A DNA stretch of 64,000 nt from Pseudodonghicola flavimaris. Its GTDB lineage: Bacteria; Pseudomonadota; Alphaproteobacteria; Rhodobacterales; Rhodobacteraceae. The stretch spans positions 1-64,000 of the forward strand of contig NZ_JASNJD010000011.1 of assembly GCF_030164425.1 (NCBI RefSeq). Direction: 5' to 3'. Both the position numbers and the translations under genes were made by a program. A model generated the notes under the pieces. It made no database searches. It worked only from the letters and a program-made list of their open reading frames with translations, and was not told where the DNA came from. Of the stretch, positions 25,349 to 33,901 are shown one piece after another. Each line of letters begins with the position of its first letter. Position 1 is the first letter of the stretch.

Positions 25349-26110
25349 TCAGGCCGGTGCCGACAGGCCGAGCCGGCCCAGAACCTGACCGGCCTCGGCC
25401 TCCCAGCGCGCCTTCAGCTCGGCATTGCTGGCGTGGCGCAGTCCCATGGCCTTGAGGCTTTCGGTCTTCGGAGAGCTCATCTGCCCGAAGCTTGCAGCCA
25501 CCCGGGGCCACCAGTAGGACAGGCTGTCGGTGAGCGTTTCGGTTTCGCCTGCCGCGATCAGCCGGGCGACCCCCTCTTCGGCCAGCTCGGCATGGCGCGC
25601 TTCGACCGGGGCGATGGCGCGGAACGCCTCGGCCAGCGGCTGATAGGAGACCAGCGCGAAATCGGCCATCTGCACCCCCACGGCGCGGCCCATCAGCAGG
25701 TTCATCATCACCGCATCGGCCCAGCCGGTCAGCGGATAGTTGAACACCGCCAGCCGCATGTCGTGTTCGCCGCGGGTTGCCCCGATGTCGGCGTCGCGCG
25801 CCAGCCGGGCGGTCCAGGGGTGGTGGTTGGCATAGCGGGCGGTATCGGCGCCGAACTCGCCCATGATCCGCAGCACCCGGTCGGCGTGATCGGTCTTTTC
25901 CAACACGATCCGTGCCGCCGCGATCCGTTCCTTGATGCCGGGGCCCTGGTTGATGATATCGGCGAAGCCGGCGGCGCCCGCCAGTTCGCTGTCGACGAAG
26001 CTCGCCATCAGTTTCAGCAGCTCCGCGCGATAGCGGGGCGGCACATTGGCCGGATTGCTCAGCACCCCACCCTTGGCAAGGTAATCTTCGATCCGCATTT
26101 CTTCGCTCAT
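25349..26110 (-). CDS. PaaA/PaaC-like ferritin-fold protein, extra copy in the paa operon
   Basis: 253 residues of the phenylacetic-acid catabolic (PF05138-type) ferritin-like family. It shares with PaaA the FNYPLTGWADAV segment (Paa[13 protein letters not shown]) and keeps ExxH-type pairs (KTDHAD; VEARHAEL) that could bind iron. It follows paaE by 24 bp, with GGGAGGAG before its ATG, so it belongs to the paaABCDE operon. The standard epoxidase needs only PaaA, B, C and E; this protein is additional. It may be an alternative subunit, an assembly factor or a second mono-oxygenase scaffold. PaaA and PaaC proper are at 28912-29904 and 27785-28546. Confidence 0.78.
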   Translation of the reverse strand: MSEEMRIEDYLAKGGVLSNPANVPPRYRAELLKLMASFVDSELAGAAGFADIINQGPGIKERIAAARIVLEKTDHADRVLRIMGEFGADTARYANHHPWTARLARDADIGATRGEHDMRLAVFNYPLTGWADAVMMNLLMGRAVGVQMADFALVSYQPLAEAFRAIAPVEARHAELAEEGVARLIAAGETETLTDSLSYWWPRVAASFGQMSSPKTESLKAMGLRHASNAELKARWEAEAGQVLGRLGLSAPA

Positions 26111-26134
26111 GGTGTCTCCTCCCGTGCGCGGCGG

Positions 26135-27208
26135 TTATTGATCGTAATCGACCACGACGCGGTCGGTCAGCGGATAGGACTGGCACGAGAGGACATAGCC
26201 TTTCTCGACCTCGTAATCCTCCAGCGCATGGTTGGCGACCATCTCCACCTCGCCCTCCAGCACCCGGCAGCGGCAGGTGGAACAGACCCCGGCTTTGCAG
26301 GCATAGGGCGCGTCCATCGCGTTCTGCAGCGCGGCGTCGAGGATTGTGCTGTCCTTGCCCATGGTCACGGTCTGGGTGGCCCCGTCCAGCGTGATCGCGG
26401 CCGCGGTCTGATTGGCGCTGTCGGCGGCATCCTTGCTGACCACCCGCCGCTTCAGCCGGCCCGGCTGGGCCGAGGCGAAGAGCTCGAACTTGATCTGGCC
26501 GTCTTCCAGCCCGTGGGCCCTGAGCGCGGCGGCGATGCCCAGCATCATCGGTTCCGGTCCGCAGATGAAGGCGGTGTCCACCGCCTCGATATCGATCCAG
26601 TGCCTGAAGAGCTCGCCGCATTTCTCCTCGGTCACCAGCCCGGTGAACAGATCGATCTCCTGCGCGTCGGTTTCCAGCACGTGGATGATGTTGAGCCGCC
26701 CCATGTAGAGATTCTTCAGATCCTCCAGCTCCTCGCGGAACATGATCGTGTTCACGCCCTTGTTGGCATAGACCAGCGTGAAGGCGGATTTCGGTTCGCG
26801 CGCCAGCACGGTCTTCAGGATCGACAGCACCGGGGTGATGCCGGAGCCGCCGGCAAAGCCCAGGTATTGCCGCGCCGCGCCGGGATCCAGCGGGGTGTGG
26901 AATGTCCCCATCGGCGACATTGCCTGCAGGGTGTCGCCGACCTTCAGATCCTCGTTGGCCCAGGTCGAGAAGGCGCCACCATCGACCCGCTTGATGCCGA
27001 CCTGCAGGACGCCATCGTCCTTGCCGGCGCAGATCGAGTAGCTGCGCCGCAGCTCTTCGCCATCGAAATCGTGGCGGAAGGTCAGATACTGGCCTTGGGT
27101 GAAATCGAAGGCGCCGGCCTCGGCGGTTTCGGGTTTCAGGGTCACGACCACCGCATCGCGGATGGTCTTCTGGATGTCGGTGACGGTCAGATCGTGAAAA
27201 CGCGCCAT
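26135..27208 (-). CDS. paaE: PaaE, reductase of phenylacetyl-CoA epoxidase
   Basis: 357 residues: flavin domain (EELRRSYSICAGK, RxYS motif), NAD(P)-binding domain (FAGGSGITPVLSIL; FICGPEPMM) and C-terminal plant-type 2Fe-2S ferredoxin domain (ACKAGVCSTCRCRV, later SCQSYPLTD). It passes electrons from NADPH to the di-iron PaaA. ATG at 27208 follows GAGGAG; the frame continues to 27316 without support. Ten bases separate it from paaD. Confidence 0.95.
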   Translation of the reverse strand: MARFHDLTVTDIQKTIRDAVVVTLKPETAEAGAFDFTQGQYLTFRHDFDGEELRRSYSICAGKDDGVLQVGIKRVDGGAFSTWANEDLKVGDTLQAMSPMGTFHTPLDPGAARQYLGFAGGSGITPVLSILKTVLAREPKSAFTLVYANKGVNTIMFREELEDLKNLYMGRLNIIHVLETDAQEIDLFTGLVTEEKCGELFRHWIDIEAVDTAFICGPEPMMLGIAAALRAHGLEDGQIKFELFASAQPGRLKRRVVSKDAADSANQTAAAITLDGATQTVTMGKDSTILDAALQNAMDAPYACKAGVCSTCRCRVLEGEVEMVANHALEDYEVEKGYVLSCQSYPLTDRVVVDYDQ

Positions 27209-27218
27209 CTGCTTCTCC

Positions 27219-27692
27219 TCAGATGCACTTGAAGTAGTCGAAGGGTTCGAGACAGTCCCGGCAGCGCCAGGTCGCCTTGCAGGGGGTGGAGCCGAACTGG
27301 CTGACCTTCTCGACATGGGTCGAGCCGCAATGCGGGCAACGCTCCGGGCCGCCGGCGGGCTGCGGCGGGGCGATGCCGTATTCCTCCAGCTTGGCGCGAC
27401 CGGCCTCGCTCAGCCAGTCGGTGGTCCAGGCGGGGGAAAGCTGGCGCTTCAGCTCGATCTTCTCGATCCCGTGGCCGCGTAGCGCCGTCTCGATATCGAG
27501 GTTGATGATGGATGTGGCGGGGCAGCCCGAATAGGTCGGCGTCACGGTGACGACCAGCGTGTCGTCCTGCCAGCCCACATCGCGGATGATGCCCAGATCG
27601 GTCAGCGAGATCACCGGGATTTCCGGATCGGGCACCTGGCCCAGCCAGTCCCAGATCTGCTGAACGCTGGGATGGTCCTGCGTTTGGCTCAT
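27219..27692 (-). CDS. paaD: PaaD, iron-sulfur assembly (MIP18-like) protein
   Basis: 157 residues. The N-terminal DUF59 domain (VPDPEIPVISLTDLGIIRDV, VTVTPTYSGCPA with the conserved Cys) is followed by a zinc-ribbon tail (CPHCGSTHVEKVSQFGSTPC and CRDC). It matures the metal centre of phenylacetyl-CoA epoxidase rather than acting catalytically. ATG at 27692 follows GGAGGAG. The paaC stop lies 92 bp upstream. Confidence 0.93.
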   Translation of the reverse strand: MSQTQDHPSVQQIWDWLGQVPDPEIPVISLTDLGIIRDVGWQDDTLVVTVTPTYSGCPATSIINLDIETALRGHGIEKIELKRQLSPAWTTDWLSEAGRAKLEEYGIAPPQPAGGPERCPHCGSTHVEKVSQFGSTPCKATWRCRDCLEPFDYFKCI

Positions 27693-27784
27693 GGGGGTCT
27701 CCTCCTGTGGCGGGGCCGGGCCCCGCCTGCCGTTTCCGCCCCCCGCTTGGACGCGGGGCGCGGATCGTTCCGAATGAACCGGCG

Positions 27785-28546
27785 TTACCAGCGGGCGTCG
27801 GGATAGGCGCGCTGCAGCCATTGCATCTGCGTCAGCAGATGGCCCAGATGCTCGCTGTGCATGCGCCCGTCGCGGCCGCCCTTGTGGGCGAAACGGCTGT
27901 CGGGAATGGTCAGCGTCGCCTCTGCCAGCACCCGGCCGATCAGCGCATCGTAATCCGCGCGCAGGCCGGTGGGATCGGGGGCGATGCCCTCCTCTGCCAT
28001 CGCCTGATCCACCGCGTCGGCCTCGAACATCTCACCGACGTAGGGCCAAAGGTAATCCAGCGCCGCCTGCATGCGGGCATGGCTTTCCTCGGTGCCATCT
28101 CCCAGCGCCACCACCGTGTCGGCGGAGCGTTCCAGGTGATAGGCGGCTTCCTTGCTGGCCTTCTCGGCGATCTCCGCCACCCGGCGGTCGGAAGAGCCGA
28201 TCAGCCGGCCCAGCAGGATGGTGTGCCAGGCGTCGAACAGGAACTGCCGCATCAGGGTGCGGCCGAAATCGCCATTCGGCATCTCGACCAGCAGCAGGTT
28301 GCGGAAATCCCAGGCGTCGCGGTGAAAGGCCAGCCTGTCGGCATCGCGCCCCTCTCCCTCGACCTCGCCGGCGAGCCCGAGCCAGAGCTGAGTCTGGCCG
28401 ATCAGGTCCAGCGCGGTATTGGCCAGCGCGATGTCCTCCTCCAGGACCGGCGCGTGACCGCACCATTCGCTGACCCGATGGCCGAGGACCAGGGTATTGT
28501 CCCCCATCCGGCAGAGAAATTCGAAAAAGGCCTCGTCGCGGGTCAT
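27785..28546 (-). CDS. paaC: PaaC, structural subunit of phenylacetyl-CoA epoxidase
   Basis: 253-residue ferritin-like protein without a functional di-iron site. It begins MTRDEAFFEFLCRMGDNTLVLG and has HRVSEWCGHAPVLEEDIALANTALDLIGQ, typical of PaaC, which dimerises with PaaA. The ATG at 28546 overlaps the paaB stop (TGATG). It ends ...HLGHLLTQMQWLQRAYPDARW, the usual C-terminus. Confidence 0.95.
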   Translation of the reverse strand: MTRDEAFFEFLCRMGDNTLVLGHRVSEWCGHAPVLEEDIALANTALDLIGQTQLWLGLAGEVEGEGRDADRLAFHRDAWDFRNLLLVEMPNGDFGRTLMRQFLFDAWHTILLGRLIGSSDRRVAEIAEKASKEAAYHLERSADTVVALGDGTEESHARMQAALDYLWPYVGEMFEADAVDQAMAEEGIAPDPTGLRADYDALIGRVLAEATLTIPDSRFAHKGGRDGRMHSEHLGHLLTQMQWLQRAYPDARW

Positions 28547-28830
28547 CACATCGCCCCCACTTCCTCGGGGATGTCGAAGAAGGTCGGGTGGCGATAGACC
28601 TTCGACTCGCTCGGCTCATAGAGCGGGCCCTTGTCGCTGGGCGACGAGGCGGCGATGTGGCGCGCCTCGACCACCCAGATGCTGACGCCTTCGTTGCGGC
28701 GGGTGTAGACATCGCGGGCGTTCTTGATCGCCATTTCGGCGTCGGGCGCGTGCAGGCTGCCGACATGGCGGTGGCTCATGCCGTGCTGGCCGCGGATGAA
28801 GACTTCCCAAAGGGGCCATTCGTTTTTCAT
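28546..28830 (-). CDS. paaB: PaaB, bridging subunit of phenylacetyl-CoA epoxidase
   Basis: 94 residues, standard length. MKNEWPLWEVFIRGQHGMSH and HVGSLHAPDAEMAIKNARDVYTRR are the highly conserved PaaB core. PaaB links PaaAC heterodimers. ATG at 28830 follows AGGAGGAG; the stop is shared with the paaC start. Confidence 0.97.
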   Translation of the reverse strand: MKNEWPLWEVFIRGQHGMSHRHVGSLHAPDAEMAIKNARDVYTRRNEGVSIWVVEARHIAASSPSDKGPLYEPSESKVYRHPTFFDIPEEVGAM

Positions 28831-28911
28831 GGGTCAAACTCCTCCTAGCCCCGGCCGCGCATTGCGCGCCGGGTGATGGCTCAGGGTCGGGCCGGGTGGC
28901 CCATCACCGGA

Positions 28912-29904
28912 TTATTCCGCCGCGACCTTGGCGGCTGCTTTCTTGCGGGCATGCGCCAGCATGGCGTCGCGCACCCACTGGCCCTCCTCCCAGGCCTCGC
29001 GGCGGGCGTTCAGCCGGTCGGTGTTGCAGGGGCCGTTGCCCTTCAGCACGTCATAGAACTCCGACCAGTCGGGTTCGGAGAAATCGTAATGCCCGCGCTC
29101 CTCGTTCCATTTCAGGTGTTCGTCGGGAACGGTGAGGCCCAGGTATTCCGCCTGCGGCACGGTCTGGTCGACGAACTTCTGACGCAGCTCGTCATTGGTG
29201 TTCATCTTGATCTTCCAGGCCATCGACTGGGCGGAATGGACCGAGTCCTTGTCGGACGGCCCGAACATCATCAGCGACGGATACCAGAAGCGGTTGAGCG
29301 CATCCTGCGCCATCTTCTTCTGCGCCGGCGTGCCTTGGGCCATCTTCATCATGATGTCGTAGCCCTGCCGCTGGTGGAAGCTTTCCTCCTTGCAGATGCG
29401 GATCATCGCGCGGGAGTAGGGGCCGAAGGAGGTCCGCTGCAGCGGTACCTGGTTCATGATCGCGGCGCCATCGACCAGCCAGCCCACCGCGCCCATATCG
29501 GCCCAGGTTAGCGTCGGGTAGTTGAAGATGGAGCTGTATTTCATCTTGCCCGACAGCAGCTGTTCGGTCAGCTCGTCGCGGCTCACCCCCAGGGTTTCCG
29601 CCGCGCAATAGAGGTAGAGTCCATGGCCGGCCTCGTCCTGCACCTTGGCCAGCAGGATCGCCTTGCGTTCCAGCGTGGGCGCGCGGGTGATCCAGTTACC
29701 TTCCGGCAGCTGGCCGACGATTTCCGAATGCGCATGCTGGCCAATCTGGCGGATCAGCGTCTTGCGATAGTCCTCGGGCATCCAGTCCTTGGGCTCGATC
29801 TTCTCGTTCGCGTCAACGCGGGCCTGAAACCGGCGCTCTTCCTCCGTCATCTCCTCGGGGGATTTGACGCCGGTGCCGGCGGTCTTGATCATCTGGGCAT
29901 ACAT
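28912..29904 (-). CDS. paaA: PaaA, di-iron catalytic subunit of phenylacetyl-CoA epoxidase
   Basis: 330 residues. Conserved segments: [16 protein letters not shown] (iron-ligand ExxH), [22 protein letters not shown] and [17 protein letters not shown] (second EExxH). It epoxidises the aromatic ring of phenylacetyl-CoA using O2. GGGAGGACTGC precedes the ATG. The thiolase gene lies 30 bp upstream in the same operon. Confidence 0.97.
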   Translation of the reverse strand: MYAQMIKTAGTGVKSPEEMTEEERRFQARVDANEKIEPKDWMPEDYRKTLIRQIGQHAHSEIVGQLPEGNWITRAPTLERKAILLAKVQDEAGHGLYLYCAAETLGVSRDELTEQLLSGKMKYSSIFNYPTLTWADMGAVGWLVDGAAIMNQVPLQRTSFGPYSRAMIRICKEESFHQRQGYDIMMKMAQGTPAQKKMAQDALNRFWYPSLMMFGPSDKDSVHSAQSMAWKIKMNTNDELRQKFVDQTVPQAEYLGLTVPDEHLKWNEERGHYDFSEPDWSEFYDVLKGNGPCNTDRLNARREAWEEGQWVRDAMLAHARKKAAAKVAAE

Positions 29905-29934
29905 TTGCAGTCCTCCCGGGTTGGGCGTCTCTCC

Positions 29935-31137
29935 TCAGACGCGTTCGAGTATCAGGGCGGCGCCCTGGCCGACACCGACGCACATGGTGCAGAGCGCATA
30001 GCGTCCGCCGGTTCGTTTCAACTGATAGGCCGCCGTCATCACCAGCCGCGCGCCGGACATGCCCAGCGGATGGCCGATGGCGATGGCGCCGCCGTTGGGA
30101 TTCACATGCGGCGCATCGTCCGCCACCCCCAGTTCGCGCAGGGTGGCAAGACCCTGGCTGGCGAAGGCTTCGTTCAGTTCGATCACATCCATCTGGTCGA
30201 TGGTCAGGCCGGCACGGGCCAGCACCTTGCGGGTCGCGGGCACCGGGCCGATGCCCATGACCCGCGGCGCGACGCCGGCGGCGGACATCGCCACCACGCG
30301 GGCGATCGGGGTCAGGCCGTTCTTCGCGGCGGCCGCCTCATTCGCCAGCAGCAGCGCCGCGGCCCCATCGTTGACGCCGGAGGCATTGCCGGCGGTCACC
30401 GTCAGATCGGGGCCGTTGACGCCCTTCAGCCTGGCAAGTTTCTCGATATCGGTGCCGGGGCGCGGGTGTTCGTCGGTGTCGACGGTCACCGGCTCGCCCC
30501 GATGCTGGGGAATAACAACCGGTGTGATCTCCTCCTTGAACACACCGGCGGCCTGCGCCGCAGCCCAGCGGGCTTGGCTGCGGGCGGCAAAAGCATCCTG
30601 ATCCTCGCGGCCGATATTGTAATCGGCGGCGACGTTGTCTGCGGTCTCGGGCATCGAATCGACGCCATATTGCGCCTTCATCTTCGGGTTGACGAAGCGC
30701 CAGCCGATAGTGGTGTCATAAACCGCATTGGCCCGTGAAAACGCGCTGGTCGCCTTCGGCATCACGAAGGGCGCGCGGCTCATGCTCTCGACCCCGCCGG
30801 CAATCGCCATGTCGTAATCGCCGGCGCGAATGGCGCGGGCGGCGAAGCCCACGGCATCCATGCCGGAGGCACAGAGCCGGTTGATGGTGCTGCCCGGAAC
30901 CTCCTCCGGCAAGCCGGCCAGCAGCGCCGCCATGCGGGCCACGTTGCGGTTGTCCTCACCGGCCTGGTTGGCGTCGCCATAGATCACGTCGTCGAGGCTG
31001 GCCCAGTCCACCTGCGGATTGCGCGCCATCAGCGCGGCAATCGGGATCGCGGCCAGATCGTCGGTCCGGACCGAAGAAAGGGCTCCACCGTAGCGGCCGA
31101 TCGGGGTGCGCTGCGCGTCGCAGATGAAGGCGTCCAT
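29935..31137 (-). CDS. paaJ: 3-oxoadipyl-CoA / 3-oxo-5,6-dehydrosuberyl-CoA thiolase
   Basis: 400-residue thiolase, promoter-proximal in the paaABCDE operon. INRLCASGMDAVGFAARAI contains the acyl-accepting Cys, GGAIAIGHPLGMSGAR the active-site His, and LCTMCVGVGQGAALILERV the second Cys. PaaJ/PcaF enzymes cleave 3-oxoadipyl-CoA to succinyl-CoA and acetyl-CoA at the end of the pathway. ATG at 31137 (MDAFICDAQRTPIGRYGG) follows GGAGAAG; the open frame upstream to 31305 overlaps the operator. No dedicated paaF or paaH is seen nearby; the fadB-like gene at 49930 could stand in. Confidence 0.92.
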   Translation of the reverse strand: MDAFICDAQRTPIGRYGGALSSVRTDDLAAIPIAALMARNPQVDWASLDDVIYGDANQAGEDNRNVARMAALLAGLPEEVPGSTINRLCASGMDAVGFAARAIRAGDYDMAIAGGVESMSRAPFVMPKATSAFSRANAVYDTTIGWRFVNPKMKAQYGVDSMPETADNVAADYNIGREDQDAFAARSQARWAAAQAAGVFKEEITPVVIPQHRGEPVTVDTDEHPRPGTDIEKLARLKGVNGPDLTVTAGNASGVNDGAAALLLANEAAAAKNGLTPIARVVAMSAAGVAPRVMGIGPVPATRKVLARAGLTIDQMDVIELNEAFASQGLATLRELGVADDAPHVNPNGGAIAIGHPLGMSGARLVMTAAYQLKRTGGRYALCTMCVGVGQGAALILERV

Positions 31138-31174
31138 TCTCAGTCTTCTCCAGCCATTCTGTCTTGATAAGGTG

Positions 31175-31188
31175 ACCGACTGGTCGGG
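31175..31188. promoter_or_regulatory. Candidate TetR (PaaR-like) operator before paaJABCDE
   Basis: ACCGAC-TG-GTCGGG, a 6-2-6 inverted repeat with one mismatch, 37 bp before the thiolase ATG. It matches the palindrome at 18396-18409 in layout and in most bases, including flanking TGA and TA. Confidence 0.65.
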
Positions 31189-31228
31189 TAATACGGCCCG
31201 GCGTGATTCGGGGCAAGTAAAATGTAAC

Positions 31229-31255
31229 CGAGAATCCTTTGAATTGAAATTCTCG
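31229..31255. promoter_or_regulatory. Inverted repeat CGAGAAT-N13-ATTCTCG
   Basis: Perfect 7-bp arms in an AT-rich stretch between the divergent thiolase and hydrolase genes. It has no T tract for a terminator in either direction and may be an operator. No family consensus recognised. Confidence 0.3.
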
Positions 31256-31454
31256 TAACGCAAAAGGATCGTGCCCGGTGACGATGCCTCTGCCCGCTCT
31301 CTCATCCGTACCGCCGCAGGGCGGGCGAATCCGCGCCCAGCCTCGCGGGGCGACGTGCAATTCTGGCGCCGATGGCCTAGGGCGGGGGCGGGGCGCCGGG
31401 ATGGCCCCGGCCCCCGGGCGCGCCAACCGCAGGCGCGGGCAACAGGAGCGCGGC

Positions 31455-33134
31455 ATGCCGGTGAAATCCCGTCTTCTCATCGCGATTCCCCTGATCGCCG
31501 CCCTGGGGGCGCTGCCGGTGCCGCGCACGGTCGAGGCAGAGCCGGTGGCCCCGGCGGCGGACCGGACAGACCTGCCGCCCGACCCGGGCTTCGCGGCGCT
31601 GAACCAGATGATCACCATGGATCCGGATGCGGCGCTGACCCGGATCGGCCGGCTGCTCGAGGCGTTGCAGGCCGAGGAGACCTCCGACCCGCAGGTCATC
31701 TTCGACCTCTACGCGGCGGCTGCCGATCTGATGATCGAGGGCGGCGCCGCTGCGCAGGCGGCGCAGGTGCTGGCGCAGCTGGCGGATTTCGCCGCCCGGT
31801 TCCGGCTGGAGGTCGATCACGATCCGATCCCCCTTTATGCACAGGCGGCGGCGATGCTGGAGGATACCGGTCAGCCGGAGGCGGCGCAGGAGGCGTTGCT
31901 GGCGCTGCTGGCGGAAGAACGCGCCGGCGGGCTCGCCCCGGCGGAGACGGCGCCAACCCGAGCGGCGCTGGTCCGGATTGCCCGGGCCCTGGGGCGGTCT
32001 GAACCGGAGGTGCCGGCGGCGCCGGCGACCGGGCCGATCAACCGGGCGACGATCCTCTATGCCACCGATCGCGCTCGGGGCGACAGTCGCCGGCCGCAGA
32101 GCTTCTATGGGGCAGGTCGCGGTCCACTGGAGCTGGGTCGGGCAGAGGTTTCCCTGCCGGTGACGGCGGAGGAGCGGGCGGTTCTGCGACAGGTCGCGCC
32201 GCTGTCCGCCGAAGCCTTCGATTCGGCCCTGGCCGGGGCTGCGGCGCCGGATCTGCTGGTCGTGGTGCCGGGTTACAACAGCAGCTTCGAGCAATCCGCC
32301 CGTCACGCGGCGCAGCTGGCGCGGGATCTGCGGCTCGACGGGGCGGTGTTGCTGCTGTCCTGGGCCTCCGCCGGGACCAGGCTTGGCTATCTCTCCGACA
32401 CCGCCACCGTGCGCCTCAGCGGCCGGAACCTGGCCCACCTGCTGCGGCAGGTGGCGCCGCGGGTGGCGCCCGGCCACCTGCACCTGCTGGCGGAGGGGTT
32501 GGGCGCGCAGGCGCTGGCCGATGCGCTGGAGCTGATCGGCGCCGGTGCCAATCCGCCGCCGCTGGGGCAGGTGTTCTTCGTCACCCCCGATCTGGATGCA
32601 GATCTGTTCCGGGCGATGCTGCCGGCGATCCAGCCGCTGGCGGCGCGGGTGACGCTCTATACCTCGGACCGGTCCAGCGCGCTGGAGGTCGCCAGGCCGA
32701 TCTATGGTCCGGCGCTGCGGGCGGGGGAGGGGGAGGCGATTCTGCTGAGGGCGCCCGGGCTCGACAGTATCGACGTCTCGGCGCTGGGGCGGCTGCCGCT
32801 GCGGCCTGAGGTGGTTCTTGAGGCCGATGGCGCCAGTCGCGTGGCGCCGGAGACGCTGGTGGCCGATATCGCGGCGCTGCTGTGGCGTAACGCCCCGCCT
32901 GCCGCCCGCTGCGGGTTGGTTGCGGCCGATGATCTTGCCGAAACGGGCTGGCGGGTGACGGTCGGCGCGCCGGGCGCCTGCAAGGATCCGGCCTGGCCCG
33001 CACTGCTGGGGGCATTGCGCCGCTCCGGCGCCGCAACCCTGCCCGAGGCGGAGGCGGTACTGCGTCGCAACATCACCGATCCGGAACTGCGAAAAAAAAT
33101 GCAGCCTGCGATCACGCGGCTGCTCGGGGAGTAA
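31455..33134 (+). CDS. Exported DUF900-type alpha/beta-hydrolase-like protein lacking the nucleophile Ser
   Basis: 559 residues. Residues 1-28 form a likely Sec signal. About 40-180 is an alanine-rich helical region of tetratricopeptide character; about 195-440 resembles the DUF900 hydrolase domain (ILYATDRARGD, LLVVVPGYNSSFEQSARHAAQL, VLLLSWASAG, VFFVTPDLDADLF). The usual nucleophile elbow AHSMG reads AEGLG here (residues 346-350), so the serine is Gly348 and catalysis by the standard mechanism is unlikely. ATG at 31455 follows CAGGAG. It may be a periplasmic binding or scaffolding protein. It is alone on the plus strand. Confidence 0.7.
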   Translation: MPVKSRLLIAIPLIAALGALPVPRTVEAEPVAPAADRTDLPPDPGFAALNQMITMDPDAALTRIGRLLEALQAEETSDPQVIFDLYAAAADLMIEGGAAAQAAQVLAQLADFAARFRLEVDHDPIPLYAQAAAMLEDTGQPEAAQEALLALLAEERAGGLAPAETAPTRAALVRIARALGRSEPEVPAAPATGPINRATILYATDRARGDSRRPQSFYGAGRGPLELGRAEVSLPVTAEERAVLRQVAPLSAEAFDSALAGAAAPDLLVVVPGYNSSFEQSARHAAQLARDLRLDGAVLLLSWASAGTRLGYLSDTATVRLSGRNLAHLLRQVAPRVAPGHLHLLAEGLGAQALADALELIGAGANPPPLGQVFFVTPDLDADLFRAMLPAIQPLAARVTLYTSDRSSALEVARPIYGPALRAGEGEAILLRAPGLDSIDVSALGRLPLRPEVVLEADGASRVAPETLVADIAALLWRNAPPAARCGLVAADDLAETGWRVTVGAPGACKDPAWPALLGALRRSGAATLPEAEAVLRRNITDPELRKKMQPAITRLLGE

Positions 33135-33202
33135 GCGGTGGTGTCACGCCGGGCGAGGGGCAGGCCCCGGGCCCGGTGCGAAGAGTATGCGGTCGCGCCG
33201 TC

Positions 33203-33427
33203 TCAGACGCCGAAGCGATCGGCGAAGACGTGATAGACGATGCGCTCGCGCTTGATGCCCAGCTTGGCCAGTTGCTCGTCGTTCAGCGCCTGCAGATACT
33301 TGATCTGATCCTGACGCGAGTTGGCTTCAGCAATACGTTCGATCCAGGCGCCGAAGTGGTGGGCGAAGGCCACGAAGGGGCGCGCAATCGAGAAACCGAC
33401 GGACGGTTGGGTGGTGGTGTGTGCCAT
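33203..33427 (-). CDS. DUF1127 small protein 1
   Basis: 74 residues starting MAHTTTQPSVGFSIARPF. The C-terminal part, RQDQIKYLQALNDEQLAKLGIKRERIVYHVF, is a DUF1127 domain: an arginine/lysine-rich helical motif found in small alphaproteobacterial proteins, some linked to RNA binding and stress responses. ATG at 33427 follows GAGGGT; the frame continues to 33541 without need. Two CTGC-N3-GCAG elements lie about 110-140 bp upstream. A second DUF1127 gene follows the same orientation upstream. Confidence 0.83.
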   Translation of the reverse strand: MAHTTTQPSVGFSIARPFVAFAHHFGAWIERIAEANSRQDQIKYLQALNDEQLAKLGIKRERIVYHVFADRFGV

Positions 33428-33535
33428 TTGGACCCTCGAAAAAAGGTGTTTCGGTTCGTCCCTCCCTGACCCTGATATTTGGTCAACGGTGCTGACTTTA
33501 CTAGGGGGGGAACCGGCATAGCCGTCTTGCGTTTT

Positions 33536-33569
33536 CTGCAATGCAGCGGAAATTTAGCTGCGATGCAGC
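33536..33569. promoter_or_regulatory. Two CTGC-N3-GCAG palindromes upstream of DUF1127 gene 1
   Basis: CTGC-AAT-GCAG at 33536-33546 and GCTGC-GAT-GCAGC at 33557-33569. CTGC-N(3-4)-GCAG is, from memory, the site recognised by PhaR, the polyhydroxyalkanoate regulator, in Rhodobacter/Paracoccus. A third copy lies at 33904-33917 before DUF1127 gene 2. Confidence 0.5.
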
Positions 33570-33572
33570 ATG

Positions 33573-33606
33573 AAAAAGGCCCCGCCGAGGGGCGGAGCCA
33601 GGGGCC
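33573..33606 (-). terminator. Rho-independent terminator of DUF1127 gene 2
   Basis: On the minus strand, GGCCCC ... GGGGCC followed by TTTTTC, 34 bp past the stop codon of the gene at 33640-33852. The inner part (GCTCCGCCCC/TCGGCGGGGC) can also pair. Confidence 0.7.
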
Positions 33607-33639
33607 TCGTTCAAGAGGCGAAGGAGACTTGAATAGGGG

Positions 33640-33852
33640 TCAGCGCCAGAAGGAGTCGTGCATCACGAAACGCCCGATGTCGCCGCGTCGCAGGCCGCGA
33701 TCGGCCAACTCTGCATCGCTCAGGTCGGCGATCTCGGCGGCCTGCCGGCTGGGCGACAGGATGTCGGATTCCGAGCCGAAGAGAGCGGACAGGAAAGAAA
33801 AGACGGTCGGCATGGGGGCGGGCAGGGCCGCCGGTGCGGTCGAGTGGGCCAT
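33640..33852 (-). CDS. DUF1127 small protein 2
   Basis: 70 residues beginning MAHSTAPAALPAPMPTVFSF, with the DUF1127 motif AAEIADLSDAELADRGLRRGDIGRFVMHD. The first three residues and overall plan match DUF1127 protein 1. ATG at 33852 follows GAGGAGC. An AT-rich stretch (about 33868-33885) and a perfect palindrome (33902-33919) lie upstream. A dedicated terminator follows, so each small gene is its own transcription unit. Confidence 0.85.
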   Translation of the reverse strand: MAHSTAPAALPAPMPTVFSFLSALFGSESDILSPSRQAAEIADLSDAELADRGLRRGDIGRFVMHDSFWR

Positions 33853-33901
33853 CGGAATGCTCCTCACGGATGATATATTTTCTGCGGTTGCACGGTAATC
33901 T

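Larger units (their letters stand above)
31138..31454. other. 317-bp divergent intergenic region upstream of the paa operon
   Basis: Holds the paaJABCDE promoter with the TetR-type palindrome (31175-31188) and an AT-rich patch with the inverted repeat CGAGAAT-N13-ATTCTCG at 31229-31255. The remainder toward 31455 is GC-rich and shows no gene. An in-frame extension of the plus-strand hydrolase into this region lacks a ribosome site. Confidence 0.5.
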
